This document shows, in pieces, positions 1-8,856 of a stretch of DNA of 64,000 nucleotides. The stretch is from Aliivibrio salmonicida LFI1238 (GTDB lineage Bacteria > Pseudomonadota > Gammaproteobacteria > Enterobacterales > Vibrionaceae). The DNA is taken from positions 620,001 to 684,000 of the forward strand of contig NC_011313.1 in NCBI RefSeq assembly GCF_000196495.1, given 5' to 3'. The translations under genes and the position numbers were made by a program. Each line of letters begins with the position of its first letter. Within the stretch, counting starts at the first letter, position 1. The notes under the pieces were generated by a model. It worked only from the letters and a program-made list of their open reading frames with translations, ran no database searches and was not told where the DNA came from.

Positions 1-976
1 TTCCCATCACAGGAAGCAATCCACTGACCATTCCCATATTAATAAAGGCATAAAGGAAGAAGCTAAGGGCAAATGCGCCACTGACCAATCGATTAAAGGG
101 AGATTCACACTGACAAGCCAGCCAAATGACACGACCAGTGATGAATAAATACAGTCCTAGCAACAATACACTGCCAAAAAATCCCCACTCTTCAGCGTAA
201 GTTGAAAAAATGAAATCAGTATGACTTTCTGGAATGAAACCAAGGTGTCCTTGTGTAGCGTTCATCCAACCTTTTCCACGTAAGCCACCAGAGCCAATCG
301 CAATCAGTGATTGGATAATTTGGTAACCAGCACCAAGAGGATCAGATTCAGGATCCAGAAACTGGGTGACTCGTTTCTTTTGGTAAGCCGCCATAACAAA
401 AATCCATAAGGCGGGGATCGTGATTGCGAGACCGCCAAGAAAAGAACCAATAATTTTCCAACTCATGCCTGCAAAATACAATACAAAAAGGGCATAGATG
501 ACGGTGAAAATTGCCCCATCAAGATCGGGTTGAATGAAAATCAAACTGGCAGGGACGGCAGTTACGAGCAAACAAATAGCTATCTTTTTTAAATCAGGAC
601 GTCCGGCATCAACAACCAAAAGCCAAGCTACCATCAGTGGTATTGCTACCTTAACCAGTTCAGAGGGTTGAAAACGAATCGGTCCAATAACTAACCAACG
701 TTGAGAACCATTTGTACTGTCACCAATCAGAATAACACCTAATAAAAGAATAACTGCTAAGCCATATAAAAAAGGCGTCATGCGTTGGTAATTCAAGGGA
801 GGAATAGCGGACATAAAAACAATACATCCAATCGCCATTACTGCTCGGATAAGATGACGCTGTAACATAGGCTCACTGAATCCACTAGCACTCCATACCG
901 TTAGAGAGCCGAGTAAAATCAATACAAATATAGCAAACAATAAAGGGTAATCGATACGTGGTCTGTAATTAAACAT
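1..976 (-). CDS. rodA: RodA/FtsW-family (SEDS) cell-wall polymerase, 3' end outside window
   Basis: Integral-membrane SEDS glycosyltransferase that polymerises lipid II together with a class B PBP during cell elongation. About 325 residues are visible and the C-terminus is cut by the window edge, just inside the family signature that begins GLLPVMG. Diagnostic stretches are WLVIGPIRFQPSELVK near residue 95 and HTDFIFSTYAEEWGFFG, which holds the conserved catalytic-region Asp. The usual QPDLGTA motif reads QPDLDGA here. The start ATG (complement of 974-976) has no strong Shine-Dalgarno. It matches RodA better than FtsW by the short cytoplasmic N-terminus. A second rodA elsewhere in the genome is possible. 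Confidence 0.85.
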   Translation of the reverse strand, partial: MFNYRPRIDYPLLFAIFVLILLGSLTVWSASGFSEPMLQRHLIRAVMAIGCIVFMSAIPPLNYQRMTPFLYGLAVILLLGVILIGDSTNGSQRWLVIGPIRFQPSELVKVAIPLMVAWLLVVDAGRPDLKKIAICLLVTAVPASLIFIQPDLDGAIFTVIYALFVLYFAGMSWKIIGSFLGGLAITIPALWIFVMAAYQKKRVTQFLDPESDPLGAGYQIIQSLIAIGSGGLRGKGWMNATQGHLGFIPESHTDFIFSTYAEEWGFFGSVLLLGLYLFITGRVIWLACQCESPFNRLVSGAFALSFFLYAFINMGMVSGLLPVMG

Positions 977-1059
977 AAATACTATTCATTATAAAACGTA
1001 AAAGAGACTCAGAATGAGAATGTATAGAGCGATAGTTCAGTCGTAATAAAACGGCCTAT

Positions 1060-1506
1060 CTATTTAACGGTTTTATATTGGAGATTCGATTCCTTCCAGC
1101 CACCCAATCGATTGTTATCAATAGTTTGCTTATAGAATGTTGATGGAATAATAATGACGGTCATCGCCAAAGAAACCCACTGTTTTACTTGTAGGCGTCT
1201 GTCTGCAACAGTCACGGTAGGGGGATTTGATGGTGGCTTCGTTGGCGCATCAATCACTCTAGGTTTTAAAAAAGAGAGAGGTTCTATTCGTAAAGGGTGT
1301 GAAAAAGGGGTTAATAGTAATCTTTGATCAGCATGATGAATGTTCATCTCACTGCCATTAAGTCTATTTTTATCCATCATAGACGAGGTATCAGTAGGTT
1401 CAAATTGTGTTTGAATGGATGACATAGCAATATTAATGCATAACGATACAAGCAATAAGCTAAACAGAAAAAGAGTTATCTGCGGTAATGTAAAATGTTT
1501 TTTCAT
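1060..1506 (-). CDS. Hypothetical membrane-anchored protein
   Basis: 148 residues if read from the ATG of MKKHFTLPQ. A longer reading from 1635 is possible, but the extra 43 residues look non-coding. One hydrophobic helix (about residues 8-28, LFLFSLLLVSLCINIAM) suggests an N-terminal anchor or signal. A Pro-rich linker (PTKPPSNPPTVTVADRR) and a second hydrophobic patch (WVSLAMTVIIIPSTF) follow. It lies upstream of and co-directional with rodA, separated by about 80 bp. I do not recognise the family; a role with the rodA gene is only a guess from position. Confidence 0.5.
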   Translation of the reverse strand: MKKHFTLPQITLFLFSLLLVSLCINIAMSSIQTQFEPTDTSSMMDKNRLNGSEMNIHHADQRLLLTPFSHPLRIEPLSFLKPRVIDAPTKPPSNPPTVTVADRRLQVKQWVSLAMTVIIIPSTFYKQTIDNNRLGGWKESNLQYKTVK

Positions 1507-1661
1507 GCTTGTTCTATATGAGTATGGATTAATAAATGAACACTGTTCAAGGCTTCTGCACTGTGAGATGCAGAAGTTAGCTAAATTAACGATTTTATGA
1601 AAAAAAGCAATCTTTTCAGATGAATGAACATTCAATTTTTGACATTACTATCGATAATGTA

Positions 1662-3347
1662 TTAAAAATCATCTTTCACTGAAAATTCGACCTCGTTACC
1701 AGTGATAGGGTGCGTAAATTTTAGGTACCCAGCATGTAGATGCAATCGGTTAGATTTAAACCCATATAAGTCATCACCGACAATAGGGGTGCCCAAACCC
1801 GCTTGATGAGCACAATGTACGCGCAACTGGTGAGTTCGACCTGTTTTTGGGTAAAGGTAGACTTTTGTTTGGTTGTTGTTTCGCTCTATTACTTGAAAAG
1901 TGGTTTCTGCTTTTCGGCCTTGCTTATGGTCTACCATTTGTCGTGGTCTGTCTTCTAAATCACCAGTGAGAGGTAAATCTATGATGCCATCATTTAAGGC
2001 AATGTTACCCTCAAGAAGCGCGGTGTAGCGTTTTTCTACCGTTCTATCAATAAACTGCTTTTGTACCTGCTTATTTGTTTCAGCCGTTAAAGTTAATACT
2101 AATAGACCTGACGTCGACATGTCTAAGCGGTGTACGATTAATGGACCTGTTGCCTGTGGATAACGCGCTTTAATGCGAGTCTGTACTGAGTCTGTAATAA
2201 ATTTCCCTGGAACCGATAAAAATTCAGCCGGTTTGTTTACGATAACAATGGCCTCATCTTCATAAACGATCTCAAGATCTTTTCCATAAGAGGGCGTTTG
2301 TTTTAATGAATTGTCATCCAGTTCTATTCCTTCAAGCATGTGCTCTAAGATTTCAAAACACTTACTCTGACAGGCAGGATAGACATTTTTGTGTTGTCTG
2401 ATTGTTTCATAAGGTGAAGAACCCCACCAAAACTCTCCGAGCGCTAAAGGGGTTAGTCCCATTTTAAAGGCCGCTTGAAGTAATTTGGGTGCATTCTCTT
2501 CACTTGAGTGTGAAATCGGAGATGATTCATCATCAACAGCAGTGAATAAATCATATAAGCTTTTTGTTGAGCCCAATTGGTTTGTAAATTGGCAAGCTCG
2601 TAACTTTTCGATGTCTAGATTTTTAGACAGTTGTTTGTACTCATTTTCTTTCTGAGCAATTGAAGTAAGCATCGTATTATGTTGAATCGTTAATTCTGCA
2701 AGGCTGGCTTTCCATTGCTCTTTTAAGGCTTTTAATTCTCTTTTTTCTCGGCTGCTTTGGTTACCAAGATCGTGAATTAACGCTTCAAGTTGTGCTGTGT
2801 TTACTGTTGATGCAGGGTTTGATTCTGCTTCTGTTCGTAATTGTTTACGCTGCTTCTTACTTTTTGCCATCGATTGTTGAAATGCAGTGATTTCTTGCTC
2901 AGCTTGTGAATTTTTTAACACCAATTTGTCAGTAAGGGCACTAAATTCTGGGGTGCTTTTTAATGTAGATATATGGTGGCGAAGCGTATTGATATGTTGT
3001 GTTTTTTCAGTAAAGTAAGGCTGATCATAGTGATGGTCAACAATTGTATCGACAAAAAGGCTAGGAGTGTCACTGTGTATTTTATGATTAGTTAACTCGT
3101 TTCCTGCATAAGAAGATAAATAACCGATATCTCCTTGTTGGTTTTTAACGACAAGCACGCCAAACATGTGTCCAATCGCGGTAAAGTCGTATTGCCATTC
3201 TTGTTGAGTGTCTAGGTAATGCTGTAGCTCACTCATTGCTAGTAACGCTAATGGGTGAGGGACATAGTAATATGGGAACGTAAAATTCGCAGGTAATGAG
3301 TACTGATCAATGCTCGTCGAGAATCGGGTAAATTGATGTTGTGTCAT
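1662..3347 (-). CDS. Long RluA-family pseudouridine synthase (paralog 2 of tandem pair)
   Basis: 561 residues from the ATG giving MTQHQFTRF. A TTG six codons upstream overlaps the previous gene and aligns worse with the paralog. The N-terminal ~130 residues are not part of RluA. A charged Gln/Lys/Glu-rich stretch around residues 135-250 should be coiled coil. The C-terminal ~200 residues are the RluA catalytic domain, with HRLDMSTSGLLV near 406 (catalytic Asp), the KRYTALLEG region and PKTGRTHQLRVH. The family isomerises uridine in rRNA or tRNA; the target here is unknown. The ATG lies 2 bp after the stop of the upstream paralog, so the two are almost certainly co-transcribed. Confidence 0.88.
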   Translation of the reverse strand: MTQHQFTRFSTSIDQYSLPANFTFPYYYVPHPLALLAMSELQHYLDTQQEWQYDFTAIGHMFGVLVVKNQQGDIGYLSSYAGNELTNHKIHSDTPSLFVDTIVDHHYDQPYFTEKTQHINTLRHHISTLKSTPEFSALTDKLVLKNSQAEQEITAFQQSMAKSKKQRKQLRTEAESNPASTVNTAQLEALIHDLGNQSSREKRELKALKEQWKASLAELTIQHNTMLTSIAQKENEYKQLSKNLDIEKLRACQFTNQLGSTKSLYDLFTAVDDESSPISHSSEENAPKLLQAAFKMGLTPLALGEFWWGSSPYETIRQHKNVYPACQSKCFEILEHMLEGIELDDNSLKQTPSYGKDLEIVYEDEAIVIVNKPAEFLSVPGKFITDSVQTRIKARYPQATGPLIVHRLDMSTSGLLVLTLTAETNKQVQKQFIDRTVEKRYTALLEGNIALNDGIIDLPLTGDLEDRPRQMVDHKQGRKAETTFQVIERNNNQTKVYLYPKTGRTHQLRVHCAHQAGLGTPIVGDDLYGFKSNRLHLHAGYLKFTHPITGNEVEFSVKDDF

Positions 3348-3348
3348 A

Positions 3349-5025
3349 TTAAAATCGAGCCTCAACTACAAATTCCATAGGCTCTTTTGTTATTGGGTGA
3401 GTCACTGATAAATAGCCCGCGTGCAGATATAAACGATCCGCTTTTTGACCATATAAACCATCACCGATGATAGGCATATTTAATCCTAAGTGGTGGGCAC
3501 AATGCACACGTAATTGATGAGTTCGCCCTGTTTTTGGGTAAAGGTGCACAAGAGTTTGCTTTTCTTTATATTCAATCACGTTATACGTTGTTTCTGCCTG
3601 TTTTCCGTATTCAAAGCAGACTAACTGACGCGGTCTGTCATAAAGATCCCCACGCAATGGTAACGTGATCTGTCCTTCGCGATGTGGTAATAAACCATCA
3701 AGTAATGCGGTGTAGCGTTTTTCTACAGTACGATTGATGAACTGTTTCTGCAGACGTTTATGCGCTTTACTGGTTAACCCTAAAACCATTAAACCAGAGG
3801 CTGCCATGTCTAAGCGATGCACAATTAGCCCACCAGTTGCATTTGGGTAACGTTGCTGTACGCGGGTATAAACAGAGTCATTAATATTTTTACCCGGTAC
3901 CGATAAGAAATCCGCTGGCTTATTGATGATGAGCATAAATTCATCTTCATAAATAATATCGATGTCTTTGCCTTCTGCTGGATTGATTAACAGTGGGTTT
4001 TCATCCATTTCAATACCATCCAACATATGCCCTAAGATTGGTTGGCATTTACTTTGACAAGACGCATAGAATTTTTTGTGTTGACGTATTTCTGATTTTG
4101 GAGCGCTTCCCCACCAAAATTCAGCCAAAGCAAGTGGGGTAAAACCATGTGCAAATGCGTATTGAAGCAATTTTGGTGCGGCACATTCGCCAGAGCCTGC
4201 TGGAGGAACATGATTTGGGGTATCTTTAAAAATATCGTTAAGATCTTTTTCTACGCCATGGATGTTTAGGAATTTGTATTGTTGGAACAATTTTTTTTGT
4301 AAGGCAGAAGATAACACTTTACGACGTGTTTTTAATGCGTTAATAGCGTTATTTAAGTCATCTAATTGAGACTGAATTTTATTGATTCTTGTGTCCCAAT
4401 GTATTTTTAAATCTCTCAGGGCGTTCTTTTCTTGAACACTCTGCTTTCCTAATTCTATTTTTAAGCGCTCGCCGGATTCTGATGATGCATTACGTTCTGC
4501 ATCTGCACGTTGTTCTTTTCGTGATTTTCGGCCTTCGATCATGACTTGGCGCTGGGCTTCAAGTTGTTCTTGAGAGATTGTGTTTTCTATAGATAGAGTG
4601 GTGCTTAATTCGCCCAATAACGGATTGCTTTGTTGTTGTTTTATCGCCGTGTTTATATCGGTAATGTCTGCCAATTCAGTTTTAAAAAAACCGTCTTCCT
4701 TGAGCATATCAAATACGGGAGGAACAAAATGTGGGAGGTGATTACTGTCAGCAATTTTTCCTGAAAAAGCAGATAAAAATCCGACTTCACCAGAAGGGTG
4801 GCGTACAAGTAATACTCCAAACATTTTACCAATGGCTTTATCGTTGCTTTCTTCTAATCCAAAGTTGTGTTGCCATTCTGTTTGGGATATTAAGTGACCC
4901 TGTAACTGCTTGGCGGCGAGCTCACATAATGGATGCGGTTCATAGTAAAACGGGAAAGTGAATCGCTCAGGTAAAGAATAGCTATCGAGAGGGTGTACAA
5001 AAGAAGTAAAGCAAGGATCAGACAT
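3349..5025 (-). CDS. Long RluA-family pseudouridine synthase (paralog 1 of tandem pair)
   Basis: 558 residues from the ATG giving MSDPCFTSF. Two other in-frame ATGs lie 6 and 9 bases upstream (to 5034), so the exact start is open. Architecture is the same as the downstream gene: N-terminal ~130-residue domain opening LDSYSLPERFTFPFYYEPHPL, a coiled-coil centre with many KxR/E residues, then an RluA catalytic domain with HRLDMAASGLMV and PKTGRTHQLRVH. Both genes share FWWGS and RQHK..Y.SCQSKC motifs before the catalytic domain; two conserved Cys residues there could bind metal (inference). The pair reads as an old tandem duplication. Confidence 0.88.
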   Translation of the reverse strand: MSDPCFTSFVHPLDSYSLPERFTFPFYYEPHPLCELAAKQLQGHLISQTEWQHNFGLEESNDKAIGKMFGVLLVRHPSGEVGFLSAFSGKIADSNHLPHFVPPVFDMLKEDGFFKTELADITDINTAIKQQQSNPLLGELSTTLSIENTISQEQLEAQRQVMIEGRKSRKEQRADAERNASSESGERLKIELGKQSVQEKNALRDLKIHWDTRINKIQSQLDDLNNAINALKTRRKVLSSALQKKLFQQYKFLNIHGVEKDLNDIFKDTPNHVPPAGSGECAAPKLLQYAFAHGFTPLALAEFWWGSAPKSEIRQHKKFYASCQSKCQPILGHMLDGIEMDENPLLINPAEGKDIDIIYEDEFMLIINKPADFLSVPGKNINDSVYTRVQQRYPNATGGLIVHRLDMAASGLMVLGLTSKAHKRLQKQFINRTVEKRYTALLDGLLPHREGQITLPLRGDLYDRPRQLVCFEYGKQAETTYNVIEYKEKQTLVHLYPKTGRTHQLRVHCAHHLGLNMPIIGDGLYGQKADRLYLHAGYLSVTHPITKEPMEFVVEARF

Positions 5026-5153
5026 TGGCATCATCTTATCTAATTGGCAGAGTTTTTAGGGGAGTGGGTGATCAAAATAAGTGATTCAAATACCAGCTTG
5101 AGAGCCATGATATTTGAATCACTAGAATGCGTTTAGCCTACAAAATAATGGAA

Positions 5154-5390
5154 TTATTCTGCTGCTTTTACGCGAATCTTGTCTTTATCAAACTTTTTAC
5201 CATTTTCAGCTTCGATAGCAGCTAGAGCTTCTTCATCGTTTGGCATGTCAACAAATGCAAAACCTTTAGATTCGCCAGTCGCTTCGTCTAAAACTAATGT
5301 GCAATAACCAAGTGAACCGTGAGCTTTAAACATTTCTCTTAATTCATATTCAGTCATTGTACGAGGTAAATTGCGAACTAGTAATTTCAT
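5154..5390 (-). CDS. RRM-type RNA-binding protein
   Basis: 78 residues consisting of a single RNA recognition motif. RNP2 is LLVRNLP at the very N-terminus and RNP1 is KGFAFVDM near residue 42. Such one-domain RRM proteins are common in vibrios and cyanobacteria and are thought to bind single-stranded RNA; in several bacteria they rise in the cold. The gene is monocistronic, facing the same way as the RluA pair but over 100 bp upstream of it. Acidic C-terminus (KVKAAE). No partner is visible. Confidence 0.9.
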   Translation of the reverse strand: MKLLVRNLPRTMTEYELREMFKAHGSLGYCTLVLDEATGESKGFAFVDMPNDEEALAAIEAENGKKFDKDKIRVKAAE

Positions 5391-5456
5391 GATTAACCGT
5401 TAAATAGTGATTTGAGGCTACGTTATAACAGAAATTGGTACGATGTGCCAAAATGA

Positions 5457-5490
5457 AAATCCGAAACCGTAAAATAACCGTTTCGGATTT
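5457..5490 (-). terminator. Hairpin downstream of the porin gene
   Basis: Arms AAATCCGAAAC and GTTTCGGATTT are a perfect 11-bp match with a 12-base loop. Read on the minus strand the stem runs into a T-rich stretch, which fits an intrinsic terminator for the porin gene ending at 5543. Confidence 0.75.
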
Positions 5491-5542
5491 GTATTTAGCC
5501 TCCACCCAGAGTGCTAAAATTTACTATTGTTAACGATTTTAC

Positions 5543-6481
5543 TTAGAAATCGTAACGTAGACCAAATTGCAGTTGGTCGTCTTTATTGTCGATTTGTTCA
5601 AATTTGTAGCCTGCATACGTGCGGAAACTTTTATTGAGTTTGTAAATGGCTTCAATAGCCACGTTGTTTTCTGTGTCGGTACTGTCTACGTCTTGAAAGT
5701 TATATACGCCTTGGAAAACCCATTGGTCAAGTTTATAAGCCGCAGCCAGTTCGTAACCATTGGCGTCTTTATTATCGATTTCACCAGTAGTAAATAAGCC
5801 TGATACCATGAAAGCATTTACTGTATAGCGAATTGCGAGGTTGATTTGGTCGGCATCGACAGAATTTAACCCTGTTGAGGCTTGCTGTCCTGATGTGTAA
5901 CCTAGGCCAAAGTCCAATCCCATTGGTAAGGCGTACATGCCCGAAATACCAAAGCTATCATCGTCTTTTTCATTGCTGGCAATGTAGTTTGCCTGCACTG
6001 TTAATGCATCAAATTCACCAGAGTATAAAAAGTTGTTTTCACGCTTATCTTTGTTGCCAGTCGTCAAATCGGCAGCGTCACCACCAAACGTAGCAAGAAT
6101 ATCGGTGTAATCGGTGAGCATAACTTGCGCTGAATCTTGTTGGCCGTAAGAGAAGTTACCAACGGTAGTGCTTAAGCCTGCAAATAGGTAACGGGTATTT
6201 ACTGTATTGTCTTTACCACTCCCAATTTCGACTTCATAAGTACCAAAGGCACCTAAGCTTTCATTGATTTTTGTTTTACCTTTTAAATTAATACGTGCAC
6301 GACTTTTATCTTTAAATGAACTGTTGTCCGTTGTTTCATTATTGTCTGAGATATTCGCTCGTGCTTCGGCTCTGCCACCAACTTTTAATTGAGTATTGTC
6401 TTGATCATAAACGGTTGCAGCGAAGAGAGTGGTTGATGTAAGAGAAGACAATATAGCCGTTGATAGTAATAATTTTTTCAT
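5543..6481 (-). CDS. Gram-negative general porin, outer membrane
   Basis: 312 residues from MKKLLLSTAILSSL, chosen because it begins a clean signal peptide ending near TLFAA; a longer in-frame start at 6508 adds a tail that does not fit a secreted protein. Alternating amphipathic beta strands, Gly/Asp/Asn-rich turns, a SFKDKSRARINLKGKTKIN segment typical of vibrio porins and a terminal FGLRYDF ending in Phe (the BAM recognition signal) all indicate a 16-strand trimeric porin. Strong stand-alone gene with its own terminator. Which OmpU/OmpL-type porin it is cannot be decided here. Confidence 0.9.
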   Translation of the reverse strand: MKKLLLSTAILSSLTSTTLFAATVYDQDNTQLKVGGRAEARANISDNNETTDNSSFKDKSRARINLKGKTKINESLGAFGTYEVEIGSGKDNTVNTRYLFAGLSTTVGNFSYGQQDSAQVMLTDYTDILATFGGDAADLTTGNKDKRENNFLYSGEFDALTVQANYIASNEKDDDSFGISGMYALPMGLDFGLGYTSGQQASTGLNSVDADQINLAIRYTVNAFMVSGLFTTGEIDNKDANGYELAAAYKLDQWVFQGVYNFQDVDSTDTENNVAIEAIYKLNKSFRTYAGYKFEQIDNKDDQLQFGLRYDF

Positions 6482-6600
6482 TAGATTCCATACCTTTAAA
6501 GTAACCAAAACAATCCGTTTTGGTGTAATTGTTTGCTTGGTATCTAAGATAAAAAAACTATATGAAAGATTGATGTAATTTTTGTTTAAAATTTATAAAA

Positions 6601-6632
6601 GTAATGTGTCAGTCAAATGACCGACACATTAC
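6601..6632 (-). terminator. 32-base hairpin after the FhuF-like gene
   Basis: The arms GTAATGTGTC and GACACATTAC pair perfectly, and the inside continues with GTCA/TGAC around an AA loop. The minus strand continues with CTTTTATAAATTTT, giving a terminator for the FhuF-like gene that ends at 6650. Confidence 0.7.
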
Positions 6633-6649
6633 AATTGATAAGATGCGTA

Positions 6650-7519
6650 TTATTTAGAAGGGATGCGTTTGATGTTTTTCTTGTGGCGTTTGTCTTCATC
6701 AAGTAATTGGCATGTCGCGCAATTCTTCTTGCCATCGATTTTGTACTTCATGCAACAGGTTTCGCGTTGCACATACAAAATGGCTTGAGTTGTATTTTCG
6801 GCCACTCGGACATGAGTCAATCCTTTGCCTATATCTGGCATGATGTTGTCGACCCATTTATCGGCTTCTGGGGCAATATTATTCGCTTGTTTATGGGATA
6901 TGCCATTTTCGGTTAAACGCATAAAGAAAACACTGACAGCTAACGATACGGCCCCCCAAAATGGTCGATGTTTCAATTTTTCTTGTTCAAAGAGAACGCT
7001 TAATCCACCGCCGACTTGCTGTAAAAGGTGCGTAAAGGCCAGATCCAGCTCTTCATGATTGCTTACGGTTGTCGCTTGCGACTCAGAAGAAAGAGGATCA
7101 TCAGAAAGACAAACAAAAGGGCAGTGTTTATTAATTTGTAATGATTTTATTTTCTCACCATTTGGGGTTGAAATGAAAATATCATTAAACTGAATAATAG
7201 GAACACGATTGAACTTTAGACGTAGAGCCACCAAACTGGTGAAAAATTGGTTGTTAAACGATTTTAGCCACATAGAAGCCGCAACGTTTTGATTAACCTC
7301 ATTCTTTTTAGCAAACAACTCAATGGCAGAATGTAAGCGTTGTGGTAACCATTGATTTAAAGCTAGATGATCTTTCTCTATCTTCTTTGGATCAGAGGTT
7401 TTAAGTTTAATATTATCGTCAGCATTGCGCAGCCATGCCAATTGATCTTCTAAAGTATGGCATGGATCGGATGACTTTTTGCTGTGCCAAATTGGCTGTA
7501 GTTGAGCTGAAATATGCAT
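6650..7519 (-). CDS. FhuF-type siderophore-iron reductase, [2Fe-2S]
   Basis: 289 residues. The C-terminus holds CC, then ten residues, then CATC: the C-C-x10-C-x2-C arrangement that ligates the unusual 2Fe-2S cluster of E. coli FhuF, which releases iron from ferric siderophores in the cytoplasm. The rest of the chain has the weakly conserved helical fold of that family, with no signal peptide. It stands alone between the porin and anmK, with no siderophore transporter next to it. A Fur-box-like sequence lies just upstream of the ATG. Confidence 0.82.
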   Translation of the reverse strand: MHISAQLQPIWHSKKSSDPCHTLEDQLAWLRNADDNIKLKTSDPKKIEKDHLALNQWLPQRLHSAIELFAKKNEVNQNVAASMWLKSFNNQFFTSLVALRLKFNRVPIIQFNDIFISTPNGEKIKSLQINKHCPFVCLSDDPLSSESQATTVSNHEELDLAFTHLLQQVGGGLSVLFEQEKLKHRPFWGAVSLAVSVFFMRLTENGISHKQANNIAPEADKWVDNIMPDIGKGLTHVRVAENTTQAILYVQRETCCMKYKIDGKKNCATCQLLDEDKRHKKNIKRIPSK

Positions 7520-7529
7520 AAAGGGACTA

Positions 7530-7548
7530 CTTAGTAATTATTCTTATT
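7530..7548 (-). promoter_or_regulatory. Possible Fur box upstream of the FhuF-like gene
   Basis: On the minus strand the sequence AATAAGAATAATTACTAAG lies 10 bases before the start codon. It contains the overlapping NATWAT-type hexamers expected of a Fur site, but it is far from a perfect 19-mer palindrome. Iron repression would suit the gene product. Weak evidence in AT-rich DNA. Confidence 0.3.
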
Positions 7549-7553
7549 TGTAT

Positions 7554-8657
7554 TTAAAACGCCGGGTAGATTACACCTAAACTTGCATAACGTGAAGCAC
7601 CGGTAACATCCGGTTCATTACTTGGTCGATCGTGAACGCGTTGGTGAGCAAGCCAAGCAAAGGCCATCGCTTCCATATTGTCACTATCTACATTGTAGTC
7701 GTTGGTGGTGGATACTGCCCACTTAGGAAGGTGTTGTTGCAATCGTTCCATCAAACATTGATTATGCGCGCCACCACCACATACCAGTAATTTAGCCTCG
7801 CTACCAACGCGAAACGTGGTTATTTGGTCAACAATAGTCGTGACGGTAAATTCTAATAAGGTTGCTTGCACGTCCTGTGCTTTATACGATTGATTTTCAA
7901 TGTATTGAGTAAACCATTCTAAGTTAAATAGCTCACGTCCTGTGCTTTTGGGATAAGGTCGAGCAAAATACGAGTGCTGTTTTAGTTTGCTTAATAATGG
8001 ATGAATGATAATGCCGTGGCGAGCCCATTCACCATTGTGATCATAATTTTTTTGCTTGTGCTCATATATCCACGCATCCATCAACATATTACCAGGGCCT
8101 GTATCATAGCCAATGACTGGCGAGTTTTTTTGAAGAATCGAGATATTAGAAATACCGCCAATGTTTAGCACAATAAGTGTGCTTTCTGGCTTGCCAAATA
8201 AGGTGTGATGAAATGCAGGAACCAGTGGTGCGCCTTGACCACCAAGCGCCATGTCTTTGCGACGAAAATCGGCAATCGTATTAATTCCCGTTTTCGCCGC
8301 GATAATATTGGCATCCCCTAATTGGGTCGTAAATGGGTATTGAGTATCAGGGGAGTGAAAGAGCGTTTGTCCATGGCTACCAATCGCAGTAATACTGGCA
8401 GGATCAACAGAGAGAGTGTTGAGTAAATGTAAGGCAGCGTCTGCAAATAAATGCCCTAAGCGATGATCTATTTCCCCAATCATTTTTAAATTGGTGGCTT
8501 GCCCAGTACAAACAGACAATACATCGGATTTTAATTGTGCATCCATTGGGTAATCTGCGTGACCGAGAAGTGTGATTTCTGTACCGTTGGTTTCAACTAA
8601 TACGGCATCGACACCGTCTAAACTCGTGCCTGACATTAAGCCTACGTATTTTTCCAT
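7554..8657 (-). CDS. anmK: Anhydro-N-acetylmuramic acid kinase
   Basis: 367 residues, the normal family length. The N-terminus GLMSGTSLDGVDAVL is the ATP-binding signature of AnmK, followed by NIGGISNIS and DTGPGNMLMD. The enzyme opens the 1,6-anhydro ring of anhydroMurNAc and phosphorylates it to MurNAc-6-phosphate during peptidoglycan recycling. Minus-strand GAGAGG sits 5 bases before the ATG. It is divergent from nagZ, which acts one step earlier in the same pathway, so the 199-bp gap probably holds both promoters. Confidence 0.96.
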   Translation of the reverse strand: MEKYVGLMSGTSLDGVDAVLVETNGTEITLLGHADYPMDAQLKSDVLSVCTGQATNLKMIGEIDHRLGHLFADAALHLLNTLSVDPASITAIGSHGQTLFHSPDTQYPFTTQLGDANIIAAKTGINTIADFRRKDMALGGQGAPLVPAFHHTLFGKPESTLIVLNIGGISNISILQKNSPVIGYDTGPGNMLMDAWIYEHKQKNYDHNGEWARHGIIIHPLLSKLKQHSYFARPYPKSTGRELFNLEWFTQYIENQSYKAQDVQATLLEFTVTTIVDQITTFRVGSEAKLLVCGGGAHNQCLMERLQQHLPKWAVSTTNDYNVDSDNMEAMAFAWLAHQRVHDRPSNEPDVTGASRYASLGVIYPAF

Positions 8658-8856
8658 CTTAACCTCTCCATATTTAATGTCGCTATCTGCATTTTATCAT
8701 GGTGAATAAAACTGAAACTCATTGTGCCATAGAATAAGTGAAATATACCTAGGGTTTGTTTGAGATTTCGAACCTAAGTTCAAGATATAAGATTTTAAAA
8801 CGGCAAAGAGCGTGATACTTTAAGCCTATAAAAATTAAGATGATTTGGAGAATGTA

